Assembly: GCF_003814835.1 (NCBI RefSeq)
Contig: NZ_RKRG01000001.1
Span: forward strand, 620,001-684,000
Direction: 5' to 3'
Length of the DNA stretch: 64,000 nt
Source of the DNA: Methanobrevibacter gottschalkii DSM 11977
GTDB lineage: Archaea > Methanobacteriota > Methanobacteria > Methanobacteriales > Methanobacteriaceae
Positions 20,569 through 29,301 of the stretch are shown piece after piece (position 1 is the stretch's first letter; each line of letters opens with the position of its first letter). The notes under the pieces were generated by a model that searched no databases, had not been told where the DNA came from, and saw only the letters and a program-made list of their open reading frames with translations. The translations under genes and the position numbers were made by a program.

Positions 20569-20892
20569 ATGTCTTTTGATACAAAAAGAAAAAAATTGAT
20601 AAGACATACTATTTTAATAAATATTATCGTATTTTTAATAATGTTATTTTTATCAATATTTTTAAATAATGAAGTGTATCTACAATCCTGTCCCTTTATT
20701 TTATTAATGATTGGAGGTTACATATCTCGTGAATACACTGAATTATATTTTAAATATAAACATAAATATTCATACTTCCAAGTTTTTTTTAAAGTATGTT
20801 TATTTTCAGTAATTGTGAGTATTATTTGTTGTGAAGTAATATTGAGATTATATTTCGGATCAAGTATTTTTTTGTTTATTTTAAATAAATAG
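20569..20892 (+). CDS. Small membrane protein, putative immunity protein 1
   Basis: A 107-residue protein with about three hydrophobic segments (residues 15-31, 40-50, 73-88). It begins 4 bases after the ALP stop; its ribosome site (AGGT) lies inside the end of the ALP gene, so the two are translationally coupled. It is paralogous to the next gene, sharing the start MSF, the length, the hydrophobic plan and a C-terminal ICCE..LR.YF.SSI block. No known family was recognised. Position after a toxin-like C-terminus suggests an immunity protein; this is inference. Confidence 0.6.
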   Translation: MSFDTKRKKLIRHTILINIIVFLIMLFLSIFLNNEVYLQSCPFILLMIGGYISREYTELYFKYKHKYSYFQVFFKVCLFSVIVSIICCEVILRLYFGSSIFLFILNK

Positions 20893-20902
20893 TGGAGTTA
20901 AA

Positions 20903-21235
20903 ATGTCATTTAATGAAGAAAGAGGCTGTTTAATGAAAATTACTATTTGTATATATTTGTTACTTTTAGTTATTTTTACTAGTTTATCCATATTATTTAG
21001 TAATAAAATTTTTTTAGAATTGTTACCCATAATTATTCTGGTCATAAGTATTGAACATGTTAGAGATTATGCATGCATCTATGAAAAATATTTTAAACAG
21101 AATTATTCCTTGTTTAAACTATATTTAAATGTCTCTACTATTCCCACTATTTTATTTGCAATATGTTGTGAAGCGTTATTGAGAGTTTATTTCAATTCAA
21201 GTATAATCTTAAAATATCTAAAGATATTAACATGA
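20903..21235 (+). CDS. Small membrane protein, putative immunity protein 2
   Basis: A 110-residue paralogue of the preceding gene, 10 bases downstream with its own GGAG ribosome site ahead of ATG 20903. Hydrophobic segments lie at about residues 13-29, 36-48 and 76-91. The shared C-terminal block reads ICCEALLRVYFNSSI here and ICCEVILRLYFGSSI in the neighbour, while other parts have diverged, so this is an old tandem duplication rather than a recent copy. Function unknown; see the preceding gene. Confidence 0.6.
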   Translation: MSFNEERGCLMKITICIYLLLLVIFTSLSILFSNKIFLELLPIIILVISIEHVRDYACIYEKYFKQNYSLFKLYLNVSTIPTILFAICCEALLRVYFNSSIILKYLKILT

Positions 21236-21299
21236 AATAGAATACTTTTTTCTATTTTGAGATATTCTCCTCAATTTCTAAAAGTTCTAAAATATTTAA

Positions 21300-22679
21300 T
21301 TATAGTTAATTACCAAACTTTTGGTATAAATGTTTCAAACCATTTGTCATAAACTTTTGTTCCTAAAATTGATTTATTGTAGGTTTTTATTGTTAATTCT
21401 TTTAGAAATTCTTTTGATTCTAGATAATAACGTTTTATTTCTCTTTTCATTTGTCTCCATATTTGTTCTATTGGATTTAAGTGAGGAGAGTAGGGAAGAA
21501 TGTATATTAATGTAATATTGAGGTATAATGCTATTTCTTTGATGAATGCAGATTTATGGACGCTATAATTATCTAATATTAAACATATTCTTTGTTCATT
21601 TTTTTGTTTTTGATAATATGTTTTCTTTTTTTAAGAGATTTAATGTTATTTTTCTTCTTATTTCTCTTCTTTTTTTCACATTTTGGATTGATTCACGATT
21701 ACAGTGTTTTCCTATTATTCTGGCGATTGTTGAGGTTGTATCGTCTTTATATTTTTCTATTATTTTTAGAATTTTTTCTGTGAAAACTTTATTATTTTCG
21801 TTGTTTTCGATTAAAATTTCGTCTATTTCTTTATCAGTTAAATTTACTTCATTTATGATTTTATTTAATATTTTTACAGTATTTTTGTTCTTTGTATTTG
21901 CGTATCTTATTTCTAAAAGTGCTATTGCAATTTCAGGTGCTGTTGAGGAGTTTGTAAATTGTGAGGGTTGAATTTCCATTTATTGCTAATGATTCTGTGG
22001 CATTTATTTTGAATTTATAGGGATTTACAGTTTGTGTATGTTTTGTTCCTCTTTTTATAGAGTGATTTTTGTGTATATGGTTCATTTTGGAAAGAATCTT
22101 CATCAAATAAGGCTATAATATCGTTTGAATTTACATTATGTTCTTTTAAGTTTTTTTTAACTGTTTTTCAGCATCTTTTGGAGATTTTGAAGATTTTGGA
22201 TATGCTTTACTGTAATTGTATCCTAATTTTTTCATAATTTTGCCTATTTGCTTTAAACTATAATTTACATTGAATTTTTCATTAACAAGAATATGTACGT
22301 CTTTCATTGAGATATTAGGTGTTTTTTCAATGATTTTGTCCAGTTCAATTAGTTGATCATAAGTTAATTTTGAAGGTCTTCCACCACCAAATGACGGTTT
22401 TAAACCTTCCAGTCCTTCACTTTCGCATGTTTTAGCCCATCGATGAACTGTTTGATATGATTTTCTAATTATTCTTGCAGCTTCCGCAATGCTATGACCT
22501 TCACTGATAATTCTAATTGCAATTAGTCTTTGATAATACCTATGGTAAGCAACATATTTTGCAATTTCTTCATCCAGAGCTGTTTTTTTCACATTTTTTA
22601 AAACATTAATATTGGATTTACCTGACATAATTTATTATTTGTCAATTATCTATAATAAAAGTTTGGTAATTAACTATAA
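21300..22679 (-). mobile_element. IS630-like insertion sequence
   Basis: A 1.38-kb element bounded by perfect 23-bp inverted repeats (21300-21322 and 22657-22679; AGTTAATTACCAAACTTTT at the left). Both ends carry TA, the usual IS630/Tc1 target. The transposase runs on the minus strand and is frameshifted. It inserted about 65 bases after the second immunity-like gene. Confidence 0.85.
21310..22628 (-). pseudogene. Frameshifted IS630-family transposase
   Basis: The first 160 codons (22628 down to 22146) are intact and encode the helix-turn-helix and winged region (GHSIAEAARIIRKSYQTVHRW, then GRPSKLTYDQLIELD). The DDE part continues in other frames: ALFDEDSFQNEPYTQ near 22110, NPYKFKINATESLAINGNS after a shift near 22040, then a long open part (21979-21596) and finally CLILDNYSVHKS and LPYSPHLNPIEQIWR, ending at 21310. 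The D, D and E blocks are all present, but at least three frameshifts break them, so it is probably inactive. Confidence 0.8.
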
Positions 22680-22793
22680 ATAGAATATAATTCACACATA
22701 ATTATAATCTTCAAGTGTGCATTAATTGAACAAATGCTGTCAACTTAAGTAATTTTTCATGATTTTTTAGTTTAGTTTTTTTTATTATTTTGG

Positions 22794-22896
22794 GTGTCCG
22801 CCAAAAATCTAAAATTAATTTTTGAAACTGATTAAAAATAATTCAATTCAAAAACAAAGAAAAATTTACATCAAAAAAATTACTTTTGGCGAACAC
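22794..22896. repeat. 103-bp MITE-like repeat, copy 1
   Basis: The ends GTGTCCGCCAAAA (22794-22806) and TTTTGGCGAACAC (22884-22896) are inverted repeats matching at 12 of 13 bases. The interior (ATTAATTTTTGAAACTGATT.. and TTCAATTCAAAAACAAAG..) recurs in reverse orientation at 53185-53284. It has no coding capacity and fits a miniature transposable element. Confidence 0.7.
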
Positions 22897-22979
22897 TCTT
22901 TTTTCATGTTAATCTGTAATTCATGTTGAATTTTCTTGCTGGAGTTGGTTTTCTGGGTACTTTTCTGTCTTTTTTGATT

Positions 22980-24250
22980 TTATTTGGTGCTTTCGTATAG
23001 TCGGATTATTTTTATTGTGTATTTTCTTATAATCTTCGTGGAAGGGTTTAAAATCATTTTTGGCAGGTATTTCTTTAATTTTCTGATTAAATTTGCTTGA
23101 TCTACTTGGTATTCGTCTTTGATTCCTTTTTTTCTTTTTCTTTTATTTATTATGAAGTTTAAATAAGATTTGTAATGGCAAAATATGTTGTATCTTAAGA
23201 ATTTGGAGTAAATGTCTTGTTCGATGGTTATGCGTCTTTTTCCAGTGTAGTTCTCGATGTAGTATCTGTTTTTTTTAGTGTGTTGTAGTTGGTTTCGATT
23301 CCCCATCTTTGGTGGTAAATTTCACAAATATCTTCTGTTGTCATGATATTTTCAGGTAAATTTGTTAATAAAAGTTTCGATTTCAATTTCAATTTCTCCT
23401 GTCTTTTCATTTTCTTTTTCTATTTCAATGGTGACTATTCTTAATTTTAGATATAATTCTTTGGAATATTTTTTCTTTAAGAATTGGATCTTTGAATCTT
23501 TTGAGTCTTTCGCCAGTTAAATACAATTTTATTTCTTCATCATTGGATTGAACTTGTTTTCTTTCTTTTTTTATAGAAATCATCCTGCAATCGTACTACA
23601 AAATAACTATTCATCTCAATTATATGTGCAAATAGTTCCATTGCTGCATATCCTCTATCAAATATTAAAATTGAAGATGTAGGATTGATTATTTTGGTGG
23701 AATTCTTTAGATTTTGATGCATTAGTTGTAATTCGCCTTGTTTGTGGTTTCCTATTATGCCGGCAATGATAAAACCATTTAAAACATCCATTAAACCTGA
23801 AAATTTAGCATTTGAAGGCTCTCTTTTAATTAAACTATTGTTTTTAATCCCAAATTCATTACGAACTTCATCAAAATCAGGAATTTCAAAATCGGACCCA
23901 TCACCAGCAATTAAGAAAAATCCTTTAAATTTTTTAAATAAGGGATTATTAGTATTATAATTTATATTTTTTAAATATTTATTGCTTATTTGTTTAAAAA
24001 CTAATGGATCAATGAATATTCTTTGTTTTGAAAGATTTTGTCTTGTTAAACAGATATCCAAGTCATCAAATTTATCTTCCAAATAGTCATCTAAATCATT
24101 TTGATTTGAAGATCCTTTATTAAACAAAAAGAATGATACAATGTCCTTAAAATTAAATTTACGTTCTCTGGAAAATTTATTTTCAGTATTAACAAATTTT
24201 TGATAATTGGTTAATACTGTATCGATGGCAGACTCATAATAATAAAACAT
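22980..24250 (-). pseudogene. Frameshifted IS4-family transposase
   Basis: ATG 24250 (ribosome site GGTGAT just upstream) opens about 235 codons with IAGDGSDFEIPD and ILIFDRGYAAMELF, the two aspartate blocks of IS4-type DDE enzymes. The frame breaks near 23540. Further pieces are readable: ICEIYHQRWGIETNYNTLKK near 23305 is the Y-R-E signature with the catalytic glutamate, and YTGKRRITIEQDIYSKFL follows after another frameshift. All catalytic blocks are present, but the gene is broken at two or more places. Confidence 0.8.
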
Positions 24251-24880
24251 AAATATCACCATCGATTTATTTGCCTAAAACAAATAAATTTAATTTATTT
24301 ATTTGAATTTTTAACAGTTTTACTTCAGATTTCACATTTTCCATTTTTTCACAAAAAATAGAAAATTTAATTAATGATTTGCCCCAAAGTATTATTGAGG
24401 ACTTTTGTTTTTGTTTCATATTTATACATTTGTCCTCACTATTTATATAATATTTTCTAATGACTCTATTTCTTCTATAAAAACTAAATTAATATAAGTA
24501 ATTTATATATAGACCATACATATCAGATTATTTAAAAATACTTAATTTAAATTTTGCTTTAATTAAAATAATGAATTCAACGCATTAAATTTATATTGTA
24601 GCAAATAAGTTTAAATATAATAAAAGCTAAATATTAATTTAATCAAATAATAACAAACTGTAATAAACTGTTTTTTTAAAAAACAAAATATAAACATATA
24701 TTAAACATAATAAAGACATAACGTATTAATAATAAAAAAATAAAGCAAAAAAATCAATTTCTTAAGTTGACGGCATTGTTAATTGAACACATAATGAATA
24801 GTATTAATGCACAATATAAATAACTATGAAAATGATTTGTTAATCTGATGAATCAATGAATGAAATGGATTGGAATAGAC

Positions 24881-24890
24881 ATATATAAAT
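24881..24890 (+). promoter_or_regulatory. TATA box ahead of RNA candidate
   Basis: ATATATAAAT is a canonical archaeal TATA element. It would start transcription near 24905-24912, directly ahead of a 180-base stretch with several base-paired stems and no open reading frame. Confidence 0.4.
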
Positions 24891-24904
24891 AATTAGGTTG
24901 TCAA

Positions 24905-25090
24905 ATAAGAACTGGCTGTTTATAAGTCGATTTGAGGGTTAAGTAATGAAAACCTTATTTTCTTGCATTGGTACTATTGGGTAAATGAAAAGGAGCTTGT
25001 TCCCTCCCCTTAATTAGGCATTAAGGGTTTCAATGCACGATTTGCCTCATAGATGAAATATGAATATTAATGAGGGGTGAAACACATCAT
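24905..25090 (+). ncRNA. Candidate structured non-coding RNA
   Basis: An intergenic stretch of markedly higher GC than its flanks with ordered stems: AGGGTT (24935-24940) with AACCTT (24951-24956); GCATTG (24965-24970) with CAATGC (25031-25036), enclosing a perfect hairpin CCCTTAAT/ATTAAGGG (25007-25014, 25020-25027, loop TAGGC); then CCTCAT (25045-25050) with ATGAGG (25070-25075). A further pair TCAAAT/ATTTGA (24901-24906, 24930-24935) starts at the predicted transcript end. It does not show the conserved cores of RNase P RNA, SRP RNA or a box C/D RNA that I know. Strand is chosen from the TATA box. Confidence 0.45.
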
Positions 25091-25757
25091 AATAAGTCTT
25101 CACAACTAAACAACGAGCAATTCAATGAATTAATGTTATATTCTTCACGAGTAGTAAAAGAATGAGCATCCTCATTTCCAGTGCTGTCTGTTTCGCCAAT
25201 TTCATCTGCATCACCAGAGGTTGATGGATTTCTTCTTTCAGGAGTGGAACCGTCTTTACTAGTTTCAATTTTAATTTTTCTTTAAGTCAGTTTCTCCATC
25301 AGTTCCATATCAACATCACCTGACAATAGCTTATCAATAATTTATTTATACTGTGTATTTTCATTATAGTTAAAGTTGTATTTAGCTATGTACTCTTTTA
25401 TTTTCCTTTTATTTTCAGCTTTTTTAAGTTCAGATAATTCTTTTAATATTTCGTATTTAGAATCAATGAATTCTTTATTTTCTCCAATAGCTTTTTTAAT
25501 CTCTTCATATTTTTCAAATTATTTTTTAAGAGTGTTAATCTCTTCCTGAAGCTTTCCAATCTCAGTGTATTTACCTTGCAATTTTTTCAATAGCAAAATA
25601 GTGGCTACATTAGTTTCTTTATTCTGTGGGTGAGGTTGTGGCTGTGGAGCAGGTGCAGATTCAGGGTTCTCAGCAACACTAGTGTCTCTGGTTATATCTG
25701 ATTCAACAATGTAATCTTTCTAGGGTTTTTAGTTACTCCAAAATCTATTAAACTCAT
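25087..25757 (-). pseudogene. Decayed coiled-coil protein gene
   Basis: From ATG 25757 (MSLIDFGVTKNP) a shift leads into a long frame with several in-frame stops: a Pro/Gln-rich linker (APAPQPQPHPQ), then a charged coiled coil (LQGKYTEIGKLQEEINTLKK, stop, FEKYEEIKKAIGENKEF..LKELSELKKAENKRKIKEY), and an acidic, Ser/Thr-rich end (STSGDADEIGETDSTGNED). The plan resembles a phage scaffolding or structural protein, but that is only a guess. At least three stops or shifts make it non-functional. Confidence 0.5.
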
Positions 25758-25809
25758 AGTATCAATTTTAAATGAATCTTTAATTAATTATATTATTTAT
25801 TATTTTTTT

Positions 25810-27196
25810 GGTTCTTTTCAAAAATTTGTGTGATTTTTTGTTTTTCATTTTTTATGTTCCAATAGTTTAGTTTTTAGTATGAATCGGCTTAAAAGACCTG
25901 ATTTTATTTTTATTGTTTTTTATATGTTTTTGATAATACTTTTTGGAAGGTGTTTTCGATTTTTATTGTTTGTGGGTGGGATATTCGTGTTTTCAAGATA
26001 GTTCATTAATTTTTTGAAGTAGGGGATGATGAATTTTCCATTAAGCTTTTGTTTTTGAAGTTGTTTTGAGAGTATTTTTTTATCTAATCAAGGATATCAT
26101 GTTGTTTCTTTTTAGCATTATTGAGTGTTTCTGCATCCAGTATTTTTATAAAATATTTTGTTTTAAATCTGTTATGATTTCTTTTTTTTGGTCTGTTAGT
26201 TGGTTTTTTTTAATCTAAAATGGTCTTTAAATCTTTCATGTTGTATGTGAAATTTGCAGAAAAATGATGTTTTACTTTTAGTTTTATCTAATTCCTTCTC
26301 GATATATTGTGTTTTAAGTCATGTTACTATTCTTTTGATTTTTTAGTGATTCGTTTAAGAATTGATAAATATGGTCTTGTAATCATCTGATTCGACTAAA
26401 TTTTGACTGAAACTAATGTATTCAGTTTCAATGTCGAATTAATGCTAAAATATAATATCCAAATTCAATCTATTTTAACCCAGTGACTGTTGAATAAGGC
26501 AATAAAACCTTGAATAAGTTCAATTTTCATTTAGTTAAATGGGATAATTTAGATGTTAATAATAATGTTTTTTATGCTTTGATGTGATATTTTCGATGTT
26601 TTGTTTGATTGTTTTAAGTCAAATCGTATTTTATGGAGTCCTGTACACATTAAATTTGGATATAAATTTTCAATACAATCAAATAACAGGTAAATGTAAT
26701 ATCTTGAATTAGGGTAAACAAGTGATGATAAAATCAGTATAAGAAGACTTGCCACATTTTTTGCATTTATATTTTTGAATAGTGCATATTTGTTCCCCAA
26801 TTCTTAAAAAAATTAGTTTTCTTTCGTAAATTTCCATTTTTTAACAGTATTTTTTGACTTACAACTTGGACAAATACTAATTTTATTTTCAAAATAAGTT
26901 TTACTTCTTTTTACAATCTAATTATATTGTAATAAATATTTTTCCACCCAACACGTGTAATATCCTCAAACTGATGAAATTCATAAATTTCCTGAAAATA
27001 ATCGAAAAGTTTATTATCTTTTGGCTTCATATATCATATGGAGTTTTTATATTGTTATTATTCATATTGACATATTAGTTCCACTTAATATATTATTTTT
27101 ACAACTTTTAAATCAAAAAAGAAGAAAAAGTAGAAAGAAAAATTTTTATGACTCAAAAATTAATCAAAATTCAGATCACACAAGTCGAAAGAGCCA
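25810..27196 (-). mobile_element. IS copy A (zinc-ribbon DDE type), upstream of pelota
   Basis: The left end GGTTCTTTTCAAAAATTTGTGTGA (25810-25833; first 20 bases diagnostic) is mirrored by TCACACAAGTCGAAAGAGCC (27177-27196). The interior shares segments with the copy at 48120-49530 in the opposite orientation, notably the conserved end near 25860-25985 and a transposase piece near 26600. The right end stops 17 bases before the pelota ATG, so the native pelota leader has been displaced. Confidence 0.65.
25850..26980 (-). pseudogene. Decayed transposase of IS copy A
   Basis: Minus-strand pieces in changing frames: an N-terminal part near 26960 (FEDITRVGWKNIYY), a CPSCKS-type zinc-ribbon remnant near 26880, and IRFDLKQSNKTSKISHQS near 26600, which aligns with IRFDLKKSTQHRNLTYQS of copy B. 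No frame stays open for more than about 83 codons, so it is inactive. Confidence 0.6.
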
Positions 27197-27212
27197 AAGT
27201 ATTGTGAAACTT

Positions 27213-28274
27213 ATGAAAATTATAAAGCAAGACACCAAAGAAGGAATTATTGAAATTGTTCCAGAAACATTGGATGATTTATGGCATTTATCCCATATAA
27301 TTGAAGAGGGAGATAATGCATCTTCTAAAACAACAAGACGTATTCAGGATAATACTGGAGATAAATTAAGAAGTGATAGGGGAGTTAAAAAAACATTTTA
27401 TTTAGGTTTAGATATTGAAAATATCACTTTTCATTTATTCACTGGAAAACTGAGATTAACCGGCACCATTACAAAAGGTCCTGAAGATTTAATTCCTCTC
27501 GGATCACATCATACTTTGGAAGTTAAACTTAACACTCCAATCAAAATCAAAAAAAGGTTCTGGCCAAAATGGGCAATTAAAAGACTTAATCAAGCTATTG
27601 ATGCATCTAAAAAACTATCTGCAATTATAATTGTTTTTGAAGATGATACTGCAACAATTGGTTTAATGAGGCAATTTGGAATAGAATATTACGGTCCAAT
27701 TAAAGGATATGTGTCTGGTAAAAGAATAATTGATAAAAACAGGCAGAAAAACATTGTTCAGTTTTATGATAAAGTTATTGAATCAATAGAAAAATTTGAT
27801 TCAATTCAGAATATTGTTATTGCAGGTCCCGGTTTTGTTAAAAACGATTTTTATGAATATATTAAGGATAATTATAAAAATTTAGCTAAAATATCGGTTA
27901 TAGAAGCTACTGGTTCTGGAGGGCGCAATGGCATTAGTGAAGTTCTAAAAAAGGGAACTGTTGAAAAATTAACTGCAGAAAATAGGGTTGCTCAGGAAAT
28001 GGGAGCTATTAATAGATTACTCACTGAAATTGGTAAAAATTCATCTAAAATCGCATATGGTATAAAACAAACAAAAAACGCAATTAATCTGGGTGCTGTT
28101 AGTGAACTTTTAATTTTAGATACTAAAGTGGCTAGTGAGAACATGGGTGAATTAATGGATATGGTTGAAAATATGAAAGGTGAGGTAATGGTTGTTAGTA
28201 GTGAACATGAAGGTGGTAAACAATTAGAAAGTCTTGGGGGTATGGCAGCTATCCTAAGATATGAAATTGTTTAA
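27213..28274 (+). CDS. pelA: Pelota / Dom34 ribosome rescue factor
   Basis: A 353-residue archaeal pelota from ATG 27213 (MKIIKQDTKEGIIEIVPE). The three eRF1-like domains are present: the Sm-like N-domain with GDKLRSDRGVKKTFYLGLDI, a central domain (IIIVFEDDTATI..GPGFVKNDF), and a C-domain (ELLILDTKVA..VVSSEHEGGKQLESLGGMAAILRY). It opens stalled ribosomes together with aEF1A and ABCE1, whose gene lies at the end of the window. The open frame runs further upstream but only through IS sequence; GTG 27204 is a near alternative start. Confidence 0.95.
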   Translation: MKIIKQDTKEGIIEIVPETLDDLWHLSHIIEEGDNASSKTTRRIQDNTGDKLRSDRGVKKTFYLGLDIENITFHLFTGKLRLTGTITKGPEDLIPLGSHHTLEVKLNTPIKIKKRFWPKWAIKRLNQAIDASKKLSAIIIVFEDDTATIGLMRQFGIEYYGPIKGYVSGKRIIDKNRQKNIVQFYDKVIESIEKFDSIQNIVIAGPGFVKNDFYEYIKDNYKNLAKISVIEATGSGGRNGISEVLKKGTVEKLTAENRVAQEMGAINRLLTEIGKNSSKIAYGIKQTKNAINLGAVSELLILDTKVASENMGELMDMVENMKGEVMVVSSEHEGGKQLESLGGMAAILRYEIV

Positions 28275-28334
28275 TTTTATGTACAAATATATATAATATG
28301 AACAATTAAGAATAATTATACACAAGTGATTAAC

Positions 28335-29297
28335 ATGTTTTATTCATCAATTATTATTGCATTTATTATTGTTTTTATCATAACTGCAGTAAGCACTGCT
28401 ATTTTAGATATCATTTTTAGATTTTTTGGAAAAAGAGGATATCTGGGTAATTTATATCCGAATGTAAGAGGGGGAATACCTCGTGCTATAGGCATAATTC
28501 CTTTTATTGTTTTGTCCTTTTATATGATTCCTGTTTGCAACTCAATGATTTTAATTATAGGTGTTTTTGCATTAATTGATGATATTTTGGGGAGAAAGAA
28601 ATGTGTTCCATTAGGCATTGAATGGGGACAACTTTCAAGAGGAATTGGAATTGTTTTGGTGATGATTACAGGTATTCTTGAAGGATATTGGATTTCTGCA
28701 ATTTTCATTGCATTAATGGTTCAACCGCTTAATATTTCAGATATGCAACCGGGCAGTGCATGTATTGTTACTATGATAATGTCTGTTATAACTATGATTT
28801 TCATGTTAATTGCAGGTTCGCCTATGGTAAATGAACTGCCTGCGGTTTATACGCCTTTATTAATATTTGTTGTATGTGCAGCTTATTCTCCTCTTGATTT
28901 TTCAGGAAAAATAATGTTGGGTGAAGTTGGAAATCATACATTCGGTGTAGCACTTGGTTTAGCTTTTTATCTAGTTGGAGGATTATGGTCTGTTATCTTG
29001 CTCGGATTCATAACTGTTGCTTTAATTGCATTTGTTAGAAGAAATAATTTAAGAGTATTTTTCAGACAAAATTTAAGAATATTAAATCCAACATTTGGGG
29101 ATTATTTCATGGATGTATTGACTGGTGGAGGTTTAGGAGATTTATTTAGAAAATTGATTCTTAAGGATAAACGATTTGATATTAAGAATCCTTTATTGAT
29201 CTCATTAGGTTTTAGAAGATTATTGTTCAATCCATATGCATCACATGCAAAAGAATATGCTCCAAAAAAAATACCAAAATTAGGAAAAGGAGTGTGA
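28335..29297 (+). CDS. MraY-like glycosyl-phosphate transferase
   Basis: A 320-residue polytopic membrane protein of the MraY/WecA group. ALIDDILGRKK carries the family aspartate pair and GEVGNHTFGVALG matches the MraY GDVGS-type loop; some nine hydrophobic segments are visible. It probably moves a sugar-phosphate unit to undecaprenyl phosphate for pseudomurein. It precedes a MurG-like gene by 5 bases, repeating the bacterial MraY-MurG pair. ATG 28335 is preferred over GTG 28326, which sits in the AGTGAT ribosome-site region. Confidence 0.75.
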   Translation: MFYSSIIIAFIIVFIITAVSTAILDIIFRFFGKRGYLGNLYPNVRGGIPRAIGIIPFIVLSFYMIPVCNSMILIIGVFALIDDILGRKKCVPLGIEWGQLSRGIGIVLVMITGILEGYWISAIFIALMVQPLNISDMQPGSACIVTMIMSVITMIFMLIAGSPMVNELPAVYTPLLIFVVCAAYSPLDFSGKIMLGEVGNHTFGVALGLAFYLVGGLWSVILLGFITVALIAFVRRNNLRVFFRQNLRILNPTFGDYFMDVLTGGGLGDLFRKLILKDKRFDIKNPLLISLGFRRLLFNPYASHAKEYAPKKIPKLGKGV

Positions 29298-29301
29298 ATA
29301 T

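Larger units (their letters stand above)
22715..24790 (-). mobile_element. IS4-like element with imperfect inverted ends
   Basis: CTGTCAACTTAAG (22737-22749) is mirrored by CTTAAGTTGACGG (24761-24773), 12 of 13 bases, and the similarity continues outward (GTGTGCATTAATTGAAC against GTGTTCAATTAAC in inverse). Between them lie a broken IS4-type transposase and a 103-bp repeat. The 510 bases from 24251 to 24760 contain no gene and are very AT-rich, so the true edge of the element on that side is uncertain. Confidence 0.5.

Noticed and set aside
24881-25090. RNase P RNA, SRP RNA or box C/D RNA as identity of the RNA candidate
   Set aside because: The conserved cores that I know of these RNAs are not present; left as unassigned.
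27021-27212. Upstream extension of the pelota open frame
   Set aside because: The added residues come from IS sequence and include its inverted repeat; the pelota fold begins at ATG 27213.
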